Part shown: positions 38,544 through 47,014 of the stretch, piece after piece
How positions within the stretch are numbered: the first letter of the stretch is position 1
Layout: each line of letters starts with the position of its first letter
NCBI GenBank assembly: GCA_964549245.1
Contig: CAZJUO010000002.1
Coordinates: forward strand, 1-53,724
Length of the DNA stretch: 53,724 nucleotides
From: CAZJUO01 sp964549245
GTDB lineage: Bacteria > Patescibacteriota > Patescibacteriia > UBA10025 > JAHIVO01
Direction of reading: 5' to 3'
Notes under the pieces: model-generated
Databases searched by the model: none
The model's input: only the letters and a program-made list of their open reading frames with translations
Told to the model about the DNA's origin: nothing
Translations under genes and position numbers: made by a program

Positions 38544-39413
38544 ATGAGCGTTATTGAAGTAAAAAATCTAAAAAAATATTTTGGCAAGACCAAGGCGGTC
38601 GACGACGTCTCTTTTTCCGTGGAACAAGGCGAGATATTCGGCTTTCTGGGTCCCAACGGAGCGGGCAAAACTACCACTATCCGCTGCATGATGGATTTTA
38701 TCCGGCCGACCGGCGGCAGTATCGCCATACTGGGGAAAGACGCCCAAAAAGATTCTGTGGAACTGAAGAAAAAAATCGGCTATCTTTCCGGCGAATTAAA
38801 ACTCTATAAAAAGTGGACCGGACAAGACCATATTGACTTTGTCAAAAGCTTGAATGGAGACCACGATATGGCCAAGGAAATATGCGATCGGTTTGGTTTT
38901 AATCCCGCGCTAAAGGTAAAATCACTCTCTTCTGGCAACCGCCAAAAGCTGGGCATTGTCATGGCTTTTATGACCAAGCCCGCAGTGCTGATCATGGACG
39001 AGCCGACCAATGCCCTGGATCCGCTGTTGCAAAACACTATGTATGAGCTGATTGAGGAGGTGGCTAAGCAGGGCACTACGGTTTTTATGTCCTCGCACAA
39101 CCTGGCTGAAGTAGACCGGGTTTGCAGCCGGGTAGGTATTATTAAAAAAGGCAAGATGGTTGCCACGGAGAGCATAAAAAACCTTAAGGAAAAGCGCCTC
39201 TATACCATTACTGCTTTTTTCAAAGGTGCATTCGACAGGCAAGCTTTTGCTATGGATAATGTGCAGGTCACCAAGGAAATTAATGAGGGGCTGATCTTGA
39301 GCGCCAAGGGCGATATAAACCCCCTGGTTAAAAAGCTTAGCGAATTTAATTTGAGAGATCTGCAAATAGAGCACGCTTCGCTCGAGGATATATTCTTAGA
39401 ATTTTACGAATAA
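38544..39413 (+). CDS. ABC exporter ATPase of the TetR-controlled operon
   Basis: A 289-residue ATPase. Walker A GPNGAGKTTT is at 36-45, Walker B VLIMDEPTNALDP near 151-163, and the H-loop VFMSSHNLAEVDRVC. The signature reads LSSGNRQKLGI instead of the usual LSGGQ, a change found in several exporter ATPases. The C-terminal extra domain is present. It follows tetR by 17 bp and is translated into two tandem permeases, so all four genes form one regulated unit. Confidence 0.92.
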   Translation: MSVIEVKNLKKYFGKTKAVDDVSFSVEQGEIFGFLGPNGAGKTTTIRCMMDFIRPTGGSIAILGKDAQKDSVELKKKIGYLSGELKLYKKWTGQDHIDFVKSLNGDHDMAKEICDRFGFNPALKVKSLSSGNRQKLGIVMAFMTKPAVLIMDEPTNALDPLLQNTMYELIEEVAKQGTTVFMSSHNLAEVDRVCSRVGIIKKGKMVATESIKNLKEKRLYTITAFFKGAFDRQAFAMDNVQVTKEINEGLILSAKGDINPLVKKLSEFNLRDLQIEHASLEDIFLEFYE

Positions 39414-39417
39414 ATAT

Positions 39418-40221
39418 ATGCTAAAAATATTTTGGAGACAAATTAAAGACAGAAAATACTCAATAATTATTTTTAGTGCGGCCGGCGTAGCACTGCTCTG
39501 GCTGTATATATTGATGTTTCCCTCCATGCAGGATCTGGGAGAAAGTATCTTGACGCTGATGGAAGGCTACCCCGATGCCTTTATGGAAATGTTTCCCATT
39601 TCCCAGGCTAGCTTTTCCAATATTGAAAATTTTCTGGCTATTGAACAGTATAGCCTGATGGTGCCCATACTCATCACCTTTATGCTGGTAGCCATTGCCG
39701 GTGTAGGCCTGGCCGGTGAAGTGGAGCGCGGTACAGCGGAAATTCTGCTGTCCCGACCGGTATCCCGTATAGGGATATTTTTCTCAAGATATCTCACCGG
39801 ATTATTTGGTTTGGTGGTTTTTATTATTGCTTCAACGCTGATGATTGTACCCTTGGGAGAACTGCATGGTGTTGACTATAACCTGGCCAATTTTGTGTCA
39901 ATTTCTGCACTCTGCTTGGTTTTTGGCTGGGCTATCTTCAGCATGGCTTTGATGCTCTCGGCCATCTTTACAGAACGCAGCCGGGTCTATATGATCATGG
40001 GCGGTATGATGGTGGGTATGTATGTATTGCAGATAATTTCCTCCATCAGTGACAAGTGGGAAAATGTAAAGTATTTTTCATTTTTCTATTATTACGATTA
40101 TAACCAGGCTTTGTTGGAAAATACCCTGGACACTACCAATATTATTCTTTTTGTCGCGGTAGCGGTACTGTGTACAGCAGTCGGTGCATATTGGTTTAAT
40201 AGGCGTGACATGGCTATCTAA
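39418..40221 (+). CDS. ABC-2 type permease, first of a tandem pair
   Basis: A 267-residue membrane protein with six segments. The opening LKIFWRQIKDRKYSIIIFSAAGVALLW and the outer loop (PDAFMEMF, then EQYSLMVPILITFMLVAIAGVGLAGE) are shared almost motif by motif with the next gene. A GTAEILLSRPVSRIGIFFSRY segment is the coupling helix. It starts 4 bp after the ATPase stop. Together with the second permease it should form the membrane part of a heterodimeric exporter. Confidence 0.88.
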   Translation: MLKIFWRQIKDRKYSIIIFSAAGVALLWLYILMFPSMQDLGESILTLMEGYPDAFMEMFPISQASFSNIENFLAIEQYSLMVPILITFMLVAIAGVGLAGEVERGTAEILLSRPVSRIGIFFSRYLTGLFGLVVFIIASTLMIVPLGELHGVDYNLANFVSISALCLVFGWAIFSMALMLSAIFTERSRVYMIMGGMMVGMYVLQIISSISDKWENVKYFSFFYYYDYNQALLENTLDTTNIILFVAVAVLCTAVGAYWFNRRDMAI

Positions 40222-40225
40222 AAAT

Positions 40226-41029
40226 ATGGGCACTATCTTTTTAAGAATCCTAAAAGACCGAAAAATATCCCTGGTGGTTTATTGCCTGACTGGCTTGCTG
40301 CTGTTGTGGATTTTCATCGCTATGTATCCGTTGATCCAGGAGCAGGCCGAGGGCATGATGGCTTTGGTGGAAGGGTTGCCTGAAAATTTTATGAACGCTT
40401 TTGGGGTAGATAGCGAAAGCTTTACTACCGTGGAAGGTTTTTTAGCAGCCAAACAATATAGCGCCACCTGGCCCTTGATGGTTATTCTCCTGCTGGTAGC
40501 CATTGCCGGTACGGTAATCGCCGGAGAAATAGAAAAAGGTTCGATCGAGATAACATTGTCCCGGCCCGTTTCGAGGTTAAAGATATTCTTTGGGCGCTAT
40601 CTTGTCGGTCTGGTCAGCTTATTCTTTTTTACTGTATTCTCCGTTTTTTCGGTTTTTCCGTTGGCCGCTCTGTATGATATAAATATTGATTTTTCCAACG
40701 TGGTAAAGCTGTCGATCATTACTTTTTTGTTTGGTATGGCCATCCTTAGCGTGGCCCTGTTTTTCTCGGCCATCTTTTCAGAACGCAGCCGGGTTTATAT
40801 GATTATTGGCAGTTTAATGGTCGGTATGTATATAATGAACACTATTGCCCTGATCAAAGAAAGCATTGACTATATCAAATTCGCTTCCTTTTTCCACTAT
40901 TTGGATACTACAGGGGCATTAATTTTTAACACTATTGGCACTACTTCGATTATTGTGTTTTGCTGCTGTGCGATAGCGTTTGCCATTGCCGGAGCCTGGT
41001 GGTTTAACAAGCGTGATATCGCGGTGTGA
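40226..41029 (+). CDS. ABC-2 type permease, second of a tandem pair
   Basis: A 267-residue membrane protein. MGTIFLRILKDRKISLVVYCL matches the start of the first permease, and the whole length shows the same order of segments with a coupling helix GSIEITLSRPVSRLKIFFGRY. It therefore arose from a duplication of its neighbour. The true start is ATG 40226, 4 bp after the previous stop; an in-frame ATG at 40184 lies inside that gene. No terminator of the usual kind is clear downstream on this strand apart from a weak T-run at 41125. Confidence 0.88.
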   Translation: MGTIFLRILKDRKISLVVYCLTGLLLLWIFIAMYPLIQEQAEGMMALVEGLPENFMNAFGVDSESFTTVEGFLAAKQYSATWPLMVILLLVAIAGTVIAGEIEKGSIEITLSRPVSRLKIFFGRYLVGLVSLFFFTVFSVFSVFPLAALYDINIDFSNVVKLSIITFLFGMAILSVALFFSAIFSERSRVYMIIGSLMVGMYIMNTIALIKESIDYIKFASFFHYLDTTGALIFNTIGTTSIIVFCCCAIAFAIAGAWWFNKRDIAV

Positions 41030-41086
41030 GTGTTGGTGACTAGCAACTAATAATCAGCAATTGGTAGTGCGGAATTAGCTTCATAT

Positions 41087-41124
41087 AAAAAACCCCAGCT
41101 GCTGACTACTACGCCAGGCTGGAG
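41087..41124 (-). terminator. Terminator of a small minus-strand transcript
   Basis: CTCCAGC/GCTGGGG seven-pair stem (one G-T) with an 18-nt loop, followed on the minus strand by T6. On the plus strand the tail is only TTTTA. Confidence 0.6.
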
Positions 41125-41154
41125 TTTTATCCGCGCTTGCAGTTTTTACAAAAT

Positions 41155-41286
41155 TCATGGGGTGGTGCTGTCTGCTTCAGCTACGCCATTTTTCCGCTGA
41201 CCCGGGTATAGCGCGAAACAATACTCCGGCAGGTTCTCGCGATCATTGCTTTAGGCGAAGACCACCAAGAAATGTACAGATTTCAT
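41155..41286 (-). other. Short frame with an in-frame TAA, possible pseudogene or leader peptide
   Basis: ATG (41286) opens MKSVHFLVVFA, then TAA (41253-41251). The same frame continues for 31 more sense codons to TGA at 41155, and a terminator on this strand follows at 41087-41124. AAAAAAGGAGG lies 14-19 nt before the ATG, farther than usual. It could be an 11-residue leader peptide, a small pseudogene or chance. The 41030-41392 gap otherwise holds only the terminator and the MFS -10 box. Confidence 0.25.
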
Positions 41287-41376
41287 AATGCCCTACTTAT
41301 CCTCCTTTTTTATGGAAATAAGATCTTGGCATTAGCAATATATTGCCTGGTAAACAGTGACCAAGCTCTTTTATGA

Positions 41377-41382
41377 TACAAT
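41377..41382 (+). promoter_or_regulatory. Extended -10 box for the MFS gene
   Basis: TACAAT preceded by TG one base away (TGATACAAT) is an extended -10. The ATG at 41393 is 10 nt downstream, giving a leader of only a few bases. No good -35. Confidence 0.5.
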
Positions 41383-41392
41383 ACTATTATCT

Positions 41393-42589
41393 ATGGAGCA
41401 AACAATGGCAAATAAACCTCGAAACGTAAAACTTATGTATTGGTCGTTCATTTTCGGCGGCATGCTGTTTTTTTTGCCGGTGTTGGCTTTGTACTATGAG
41501 CAAAGTCTTTTTTCCTTGACCAATGTAGCCATTATTTATTCGGTGGAGGCATTGGGCATTGTGCTGTTTGAAGTGCCATCGGGGGCTTTGGCAGATTTAT
41601 TTGGCCGCAAGAAAACCATAGTATTAGGCAATGCCGTCGTACTGCTCGGTTTGGTCTTTTTAGCAATTGGGGGAAACATGTTGATGTTTATAGTATATGC
41701 CCTGCTGTCATCCTTTGCCCGGAGTTTGGTTAGCGGCTCGGACAGCGCTTTGATATATGATTCGTTGCAGGAAGCTGGCCAGGAACAAAAATACGAAAAA
41801 ACCATTGGCACGTATTATGCTATGTGGACTATCGGAGCAACTGTAGGGTCATTAATTGGCGGGCATACGGCGGCCATGGATTTACGATTTCCTATTTGGT
41901 TAAGTTTTGTGCCGTTAGTCATATCCACGATTATCGTTTTGTTTTTACAAGAGCCCGTTTACCAAAAAGCAACACACAAAAACATATTCCGCCATATGGT
42001 GCAGACTGCCCGCTTTGCTTTTTCGGTGAGGAACTTTGTGTTATTATTTGTTTCTGCTTTTATTGTTTTTGGTTTTGGTGAAAATGTTTTAATGATGGGC
42101 GCGTTATTTCTAGAATTTAAAAAAGTTCCCATTGAAGTTATCGGCTATGCCACCGCGGCGGTTACGGCTTTGATTGCCTTGGGGGAATTTTACGGGCATG
42201 AAATCGGTTTAAAGATCGGCCGAAAGAAAATTTTACTCGTGATTGGCGCTGTAACTCCGGTATTATTTTTTGCGGCTACGCAGGTTTGGCAGTATTGGGC
42301 TGCCCTGTTGTATGCGGTGCCAGCCTTGTTTTTTGGCGTCCGTCACGTGGTTATCAACGCCTTGCTCAACCAGGGCGTTGGTTCTAGCCAGCGGGCGACT
42401 ATGGTTTCGTTATGGAGTTTTTTCGGGGAGTTGGGGATTTTTGCCGCGGCCCCTTTTATCGGTTGGCTGGCGGATATATACGATATTAACGCAGCTTTCA
42501 AAATATCGGCGGGGCTATTGCTTGTAGCGCCGGTATTGTATAGCTTTTTACGGCTTAATAAAAAGGCAGCGGATCAAGGCAGCCGTTAG
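41393..42589 (+). CDS. Major facilitator superfamily transporter
   Basis: A 398-residue transporter with twelve membrane segments. YSVEALGIVLFEVPSGALADLFGRKKTIVLG (described, about 45-75) is the MFS motif A between segments 2 and 3. The central loop (EPVYQKATHKNIFRHM) and the second motif-A-like GLKIGRKKILLVIG support the two-half layout. It resembles the DHA-type drug transporters and similar proteins common in CPR. The start ATG at 41393 is near the extended -10; ATG 41405 is an alternative. The frame upstream to 41357 precedes the promoter. Confidence 0.88.
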   Translation: MEQTMANKPRNVKLMYWSFIFGGMLFFLPVLALYYEQSLFSLTNVAIIYSVEALGIVLFEVPSGALADLFGRKKTIVLGNAVVLLGLVFLAIGGNMLMFIVYALLSSFARSLVSGSDSALIYDSLQEAGQEQKYEKTIGTYYAMWTIGATVGSLIGGHTAAMDLRFPIWLSFVPLVISTIIVLFLQEPVYQKATHKNIFRHMVQTARFAFSVRNFVLLFVSAFIVFGFGENVLMMGALFLEFKKVPIEVIGYATAAVTALIALGEFYGHEIGLKIGRKKILLVIGAVTPVLFFAATQVWQYWAALLYAVPALFFGVRHVVINALLNQGVGSSQRATMVSLWSFFGELGIFAAAPFIGWLADIYDINAAFKISAGLLLVAPVLYSFLRLNKKAADQGSR

Positions 42590-42633
42590 TCTTTGGTAGA
42601 GGATATAAGAGTGCGGCCACGCATCAGGAACAT

Positions 42634-43926
42634 TTATGCTTCCCTTAAATATCCCCAGTTGTGAAGCTTGTCGCTATTTTCCATCCATAGGTCACCAATG
42701 TCAGTCCGGTAATACATATTGGGAATTAGTATGTTTTTAATGCGATGGTAAGCTTGCTCTTTGGCTTGCTTCATAGTTACGCCTTGCCCAACCACGATCA
42801 GGGCCACGCCGGCCAGGCCAGTTAAGGTCCACTCGCCGTTTACCAGCTTGACATCTTCGATGTGGATGCCGTCGTAGTTTTTACCTTTGAAAACAATAAC
42901 TACGTCTTTGGAGTACACGTCAAAGGTTTTTTTGTCGTGAAACGGGTAGGGCGGGACGACCACGCGCACCCCCACTTGGAAGCCCTTGCGTACTTTAAAA
43001 TCAAACGCTTCGCCCGAAGCCAGTTTATATAGAAATTCGCCAATCGGGGTGATCATGCTTTCTTGCTGGATGCTGATAGTGGGGTAGCCAAAACGGGCGG
43101 TAAATTCCAAAGGATAGATGCCATAGCCATTGACGATGCAGTTTAAGTCGATATAGCCAACGTATTTTTCTTGGGCTAGCCGCGGTTCCAGTTTTTTTAG
43201 CGTACTGTTAAAAAGCTTATTGGGCCCTGACCAGAACATACTGGTGCCCATTTCGCCGGTAGCGGGGCCGATATTGCCTGGAAATAATTTTTTGTGCTCA
43301 AAGTTGATGTTGATCGGATAAATGAATTGCCGCCCATTAAAAAAAGCGCCGACAGCCACTTCCACACCGGTGACTTTACGCTGCAGCTGAAAAACCTTGA
43401 TTTTATTTGACCAGACCCGACGGTAAGCCTCCAGAACTCTTAATACGTCACCGCCGTCTTTTTCCATGCCCACAAACAGCAGGTTTTTCAAATTCTGCGC
43501 CTCGCCGCTGGGCTTGATAACGTATTCATCCGGACGGCCTTTGACGTATTCTATAGCCTGGTCAAAATCGGTAAACTCTTTGTAGTTTAAAATATTGATC
43601 CCGTTTTTTTTAAGCTCCTCCTGGCCAAAGGAACGCTCGTCTTCCAGCTGATCAGTGTATGGAGTCCCGCCAATCACCAGCTTTCCCTGCTGGCGCAGTT
43701 TGTGGGCCTTGGCGCCCATGCCCAGCACATCATCAAAAACAATAATGTCGGCCCAGTCCGTTTCTTTTCGCCAGTCGTCTGTTTTTGGCACAAATCCGTC
43801 GGCAATATCAGCTTGAGTTTTATCGCCGATGTAATATTTAGCTTCGTGCCCTTCTTTGGTGACCTGCCAGGCGATATCAGAAATCAGCGCGCCGTCTGAC
43901 ACGAAGAGGAATTTTTTCTTTTGCAT
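42634..43926 (-). CDS. PurD-like ATP-grasp ligase
   Basis: A 430-residue ATP-grasp protein in the shape of phosphoribosylamine-glycine ligase: a pre-ATP-grasp Rossmann-like N-domain (VSDGALISDIAWQVTKEGHEAK), the ATP-grasp centre (YVIKPSGEAQNLKNLLFVG, then VEVAVGAFFNG), and a C-terminal part EFTARFGYPTIS that supplies the metal/ATP-binding Glu. The PurD hallmark GGREHA is replaced by SDGALISD, so the substrate may differ. No other purine genes are near. It is convergent with the MFS gene. Confidence 0.72.
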   Translation of the reverse strand: MQKKKFLFVSDGALISDIAWQVTKEGHEAKYYIGDKTQADIADGFVPKTDDWRKETDWADIIVFDDVLGMGAKAHKLRQQGKLVIGGTPYTDQLEDERSFGQEELKKNGINILNYKEFTDFDQAIEYVKGRPDEYVIKPSGEAQNLKNLLFVGMEKDGGDVLRVLEAYRRVWSNKIKVFQLQRKVTGVEVAVGAFFNGRQFIYPININFEHKKLFPGNIGPATGEMGTSMFWSGPNKLFNSTLKKLEPRLAQEKYVGYIDLNCIVNGYGIYPLEFTARFGYPTISIQQESMITPIGEFLYKLASGEAFDFKVRKGFQVGVRVVVPPYPFHDKKTFDVYSKDVVIVFKGKNYDGIHIEDVKLVNGEWTLTGLAGVALIVVGQGVTMKQAKEQAYHRIKNILIPNMYYRTDIGDLWMENSDKLHNWGYLREA

Positions 43927-43998
43927 GGAAGTAGGGTTAATGCTTAATAGCCAGCTACCAGTATATCCCGTGCTGGTTTGGTTGTCCAGAGGGTGTTT

Positions 43999-44538
43999 TT
44001 ATTTGAGGTATTGTTGAAATGTTTTTCTGAATTTTGCCAGCTTTGGGCTAATGACTGCCTGGCAATACGGTTGTTCGCCATTTTTTATAAAGTAGTCACG
44101 GTGATAATCCTCGGCCGGGAAAAAATGCTCCAGCGGTTTTATTTGCGTGACTATCGGTTCGGAATATATTTTTTCTTTTTTTAATTGAGCGATAATATTT
44201 TCTGCTGTTTTCCGTTGCTGATCATCATGGAAAAAGATGACCGAACGGTATTGTTCGCCAATATCATTGCCCTGGCGGTTGAGCTGGGTAGGGTCGTGCG
44301 TTGCGAAAAAGATTTGCACGAGGGTTTGGTAAGGAATAATATTCGGATCATATTCAATTTGCACTATTTCGGCATGGCCCGTGGTGCCCGTACATACCTG
44401 TTCATAGGTGGGGTTTGGGGCAGTACCGCCAGCATAGCCGGGGGTAACCTGTGTTACGCCTTTAGCTTGCTTGAAAATTGCTTCAGTACACCAAAAGCAT
44501 CCTCCACCAAAGGTAGCTTTTTCTAGCGTTGCATTCAT
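43999..44538 (-). CDS. msrA: Peptide methionine sulfoxide reductase A
   Basis: Reduces methionine-S-sulfoxide in proteins. Starting at ATG 44538 the protein is 179 residues. The catalytic motif GCFWCTEA (13-20) has the nucleophile Cys14. GYAGGTAPNPTYEQVCTGTTGHAE and FFATHDPTQLNRQGNDIGEQYRS follow as expected. The long upstream frame (ATG 44649) is rejected because its first 37 residues are out of character and overlap the upstream gene. The ATG overlaps that gene's stop by 4 bp (ATGA). No MsrB partner is nearby. Confidence 0.95.
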   Translation of the reverse strand: MNATLEKATFGGGCFWCTEAIFKQAKGVTQVTPGYAGGTAPNPTYEQVCTGTTGHAEIVQIEYDPNIIPYQTLVQIFFATHDPTQLNRQGNDIGEQYRSVIFFHDDQQRKTAENIIAQLKKEKIYSEPIVTQIKPLEHFFPAEDYHRDYFIKNGEQPYCQAVISPKLAKFRKTFQQYLK

Positions 44539-44852
44539 AAAGCGATAATAAAAAGAATAATAAAGATAAGCAAGGCTTCGATTACTAGCCAGCTGATAGT
44601 ATAAAGTGTGAACTGTACTGCTTCCTTTTTCAGGCCGTTGAGATACCACATCACCGGCCGGCCAAAGACCAACAGGCCGACGATAGCCGCGGAGATGGTG
44701 AAGAGCATGAGCATGGAGATAGCTGTCAATAGCGTATCTGTTTCTCCAAACAACCGACTGCCGTTATTCATCAGCATGGCAACTAGGCTGATATAGACGA
44801 CCACGCCGAGCGAATGGAGCAGGCTGTGGCTAATTAATTTATTTTTTTCCAT
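44535..44852 (-). CDS. Three-helix membrane protein coupled to msrA
   Basis: A 105-residue protein with segments near 11-27, 40-64 and 80-103 and short loops. No recognised family. Its stop overlaps the msrA start (ATGA), and its start overlaps the NUDIX gene by 14 bp, so it is central to a three-gene operon. It may serve methionine repair at the membrane or be unrelated. Confidence 0.6.
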   Translation of the reverse strand: MEKNKLISHSLLHSLGVVVYISLVAMLMNNGSRLFGETDTLLTAISMLMLFTISAAIVGLLVFGRPVMWYLNGLKKEAVQFTLYTISWLVIEALLIFIILFIIAL

Positions 44853-45417
44853 GGGGTTTAGTAAATAATAATGAATAAAAAGTCTGCCTGAATTTTTTAT
44901 CCAGTCGGGCTTTGTATAAATAATTTTTTATATGCGGATCACGGAAATCATCCTCATCTGACAGCATAAGCAATTCGTCAAAGCTGACTGGTTTGAGGGT
45001 GATTTTTTCTCCAGCATCTGGTTTTATGTCTTGCTTACGCTCACAACCGCGGGCTATATAGGTAAAGATAGTCCAGATTATTTTTTCGTAAGGGCTGTTT
45101 TTGTTCCAGAGCCGCCAGTCGCTAGCCGTATAGCCAGTTTCTTCGAGCAGTTCACGCTTGGCGGCAGTCAATTTATCTTCGCCTGTATCTGCGCGACCGC
45201 CAGGTAGTGATATACAGGGTTTGTGCCAGTCGGGTTGCTGCTGTATTTGCAAAATAATTTTATCTCCTGATACCGGCAGAATTTGTACTGTATCAGGCCG
45301 CTGCAGCCGCTCGAATGTTTGTATGGTGCCGTCAAACTGTTTTTGAGGCCAGTGAAAGACGTCAAAGATTTGGCCGTGGAAAACTCGCGTGGCGTTTTTT
45401 GGAAGTTTTTTAGGCAT
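44839..45417 (-). CDS. NUDIX hydrolase
   Basis: A 192-residue hydrolase of the ADP-ribose pyrophosphatase type. The NUDIX box is complete: GGRADTGE-x7-RELLEETGY (about 92-115), in the G-x5-E-x7-REUxEExGU spacing. N-terminal RVFHGQIFDVFHWPQKQFDG is like that of ADP-sugar hydrolases. It cleaves nucleoside diphosphates linked to another group, with the exact substrate unknown. The start is at 45417; a longer frame to 45531 has no support. It leads the operon with the membrane protein and msrA. Confidence 0.88.
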   Translation of the reverse strand: MPKKLPKNATRVFHGQIFDVFHWPQKQFDGTIQTFERLQRPDTVQILPVSGDKIILQIQQQPDWHKPCISLPGGRADTGEDKLTAAKRELLEETGYTASDWRLWNKNSPYEKIIWTIFTYIARGCERKQDIKPDAGEKITLKPVSFDELLMLSDEDDFRDPHIKNYLYKARLDKKFRQTFYSLLFTKPHGKK

Positions 45418-45524
45418 ATTATATAGTCTATAGATAGTGTGGTTATTGTATGATTTTTGTCGCTCAATGGCAAACGGTAATTTGCCGAATAATTGTAAGT
45501 AGTATATTATAGAGGTAAGAAGCC

Positions 45525-45548
45525 TCCCCACATTTTTGGGGATTTTTT
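45525..45548 (+). terminator. Orphan terminator on the plus strand
   Basis: TCCCC/GGGGA stem, 8-nt loop, T6 on the plus strand. No gene reads into it from the left in this strand. The 45418-45637 gap holds nothing else except AT-rich promoter-like sequence. Confidence 0.5.
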
Positions 45549-45637
45549 GTTTCGGAAGTGGGGGTTAGTTGTGAGAGGCGTGTCGGGAAGTGAGGTTTTG
45601 GGAGGTGAGTATTCTAATTTAAAATAATATAACTACT

Positions 45638-46011
45638 ATGCCAATAAAAAGTTATTCGGATTTAATTGTTTATCAGAATTTATACAAGGCGATGGCACTC
45701 GTCCTAACTATAATAGTTCCGAATTTACCCAAAGAGGAAAAAAATGATTTAGCTAGCCAGTTGCGCCGCGCTTGTAAAAGCCCCCAGCTTTGCTTGCCGA
45801 AGGGTATGCTAAGAAAAACTACAAACGAAGTTGGAAAAAATATATAGATGACGCAATTGGGGAGTGTAATGAGATGATTCACCATTTGAGTGTTTGTCGA
45901 GACGTCTATTTTCAATACGTTCCCAAGGGCTTAAGCGACCGCTTAATAGAAGTATATAACATTTCCGGAAAGCAACTCTATAATTTAGTAAAAAACTGGA
46001 TAAGTAATTAA
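45638..46011 (+). pseudogene. S23/four-helix-bundle protein gene with a frameshift
   Basis: The 23S rRNA-intervening-sequence-type four-helix protein, normally about 120 residues. The first frame reads KSYSDLIVYQNLYKAMAL through LASQLRRACKS; the second continues LLAEGYAKKNYKRSWKKYIDDAIGECNEM to the stop at 46011. They join at a run of C (45781-45785). One extra C would restore KS-P-P-A-LLAEGYA, close to the usual KSIPANIAEGY. The gene is therefore broken by a one-base loss in a homopolymer, or this is an assembly error. It is not near the rRNA genes. Confidence 0.8.
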
Positions 46012-46087
46012 TCTCACTTCTTATCCCACACAATTCGACTCACATCTCACTTCTAAATCCCACCACCCAAGGTGGGCACAGCGGGGA

Positions 46088-46993
46088 TTAGTTTTTTTCA
46101 AGGTATTCCTGGCGTGAATTGTTGTCTCTTTTTTTCTCATGCGAGAAAATAATAGTTGTTAGTATGGCATTCACATAATCCATCGGAGCATCATTGGCCA
46201 GTATGACGTTGTACGTTTTTTTATATTGTTCGAGTAGTAATTCGATATTATCATTCAAAAATCCGATGGTAATGAGATGGTTATATTTAAATCCAGTGAC
46301 CATGTCAACGTCGGCCAAATTATCGCCCAGCAGAATAACATTGGGCCGGTTTTTAATTTTTTGGTAGACAGGAAAGTCTTTTATGAGCGTTTCGTTTTTA
46401 TTCAAGCTATGGATAATCGGCTCTTGGACACCGACCATTTTTCCCTTTTGGTCCCAATTATAACGGTTGGAGATAATAAAAATATTGTCTAATAAACACC
46501 GATTATGTTTTAGAAATACCTCTATGGAGTAGTCGCCGATGCCGCTGGAGGACATAATAACTAGAGGAATATTGTTTTGCTGTAATATGGTAAAAAACTC
46601 ACGTGCCCCGGGCCGCAATTGGATTTTTCCAGCGGTCATAGCTCGCTCAATATCTTGTTTGGTCAGGCCAGACTGTTTGAATAGCGTGAAGTGCTTGTCC
46701 CACCACTCACGCATAGCCTGGCGTTTTTGTTGGTCAGTCAAGCGGGGGTCGATTTCCATGGCATGATATTTTTTATACAAAGCCTTGGCTTTAGCCGGGT
46801 AATTGGGGGTTAAATAGTTATGGTCACGCAGAATGGAGATGAGGGAGGGGATTTTTTTGCCGTTGACGAATGTCTTAGTCAAGGTGCGGTCAAAATCAGC
46901 TATAACGTGTAGCTTGTCCATTCCATCGTCTTTGATGGCCTGAATTAGTTTTTTATTATCTCGGGGGTTTTGTTGTTCGATAACGTTTTTCAT
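46088..46993 (-). CDS. UMPH-1-like pyrimidine 5'-nucleotidase (HAD superfamily)
   Basis: A ~301-residue HAD phosphatase. HVIADFDRTLTKTFVNGKKIPS carries the nucleophile Asp (DFDRT) and the cap-domain start, PLVIMSSSGIGDYSIE the second motif (Ser/Thr), NRYNWDQKGKMVG the Lys region, and VILLGDNLADVDM the acidic motif. This layout, with an insertion between motifs, is that of UMPH-1/NT5C3 enzymes, first known from animals and present in scattered bacteria. It should dephosphorylate nucleoside monophosphates. The start is ATG 46993; a GTG at 47014, which directly abuts the SDR stop, is an alternative. Confidence 0.78.
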   Translation of the reverse strand: MKNVIEQQNPRDNKKLIQAIKDDGMDKLHVIADFDRTLTKTFVNGKKIPSLISILRDHNYLTPNYPAKAKALYKKYHAMEIDPRLTDQQKRQAMREWWDKHFTLFKQSGLTKQDIERAMTAGKIQLRPGAREFFTILQQNNIPLVIMSSSGIGDYSIEVFLKHNRCLLDNIFIISNRYNWDQKGKMVGVQEPIIHSLNKNETLIKDFPVYQKIKNRPNVILLGDNLADVDMVTGFKYNHLITIGFLNDNIELLLEQYKKTYNVILANDAPMDYVNAILTTIIFSHEKKRDNNSRQEYLEKN

Positions 46994-47014
46994 GGGAATG
47001 TAATGGCGGCGCAC

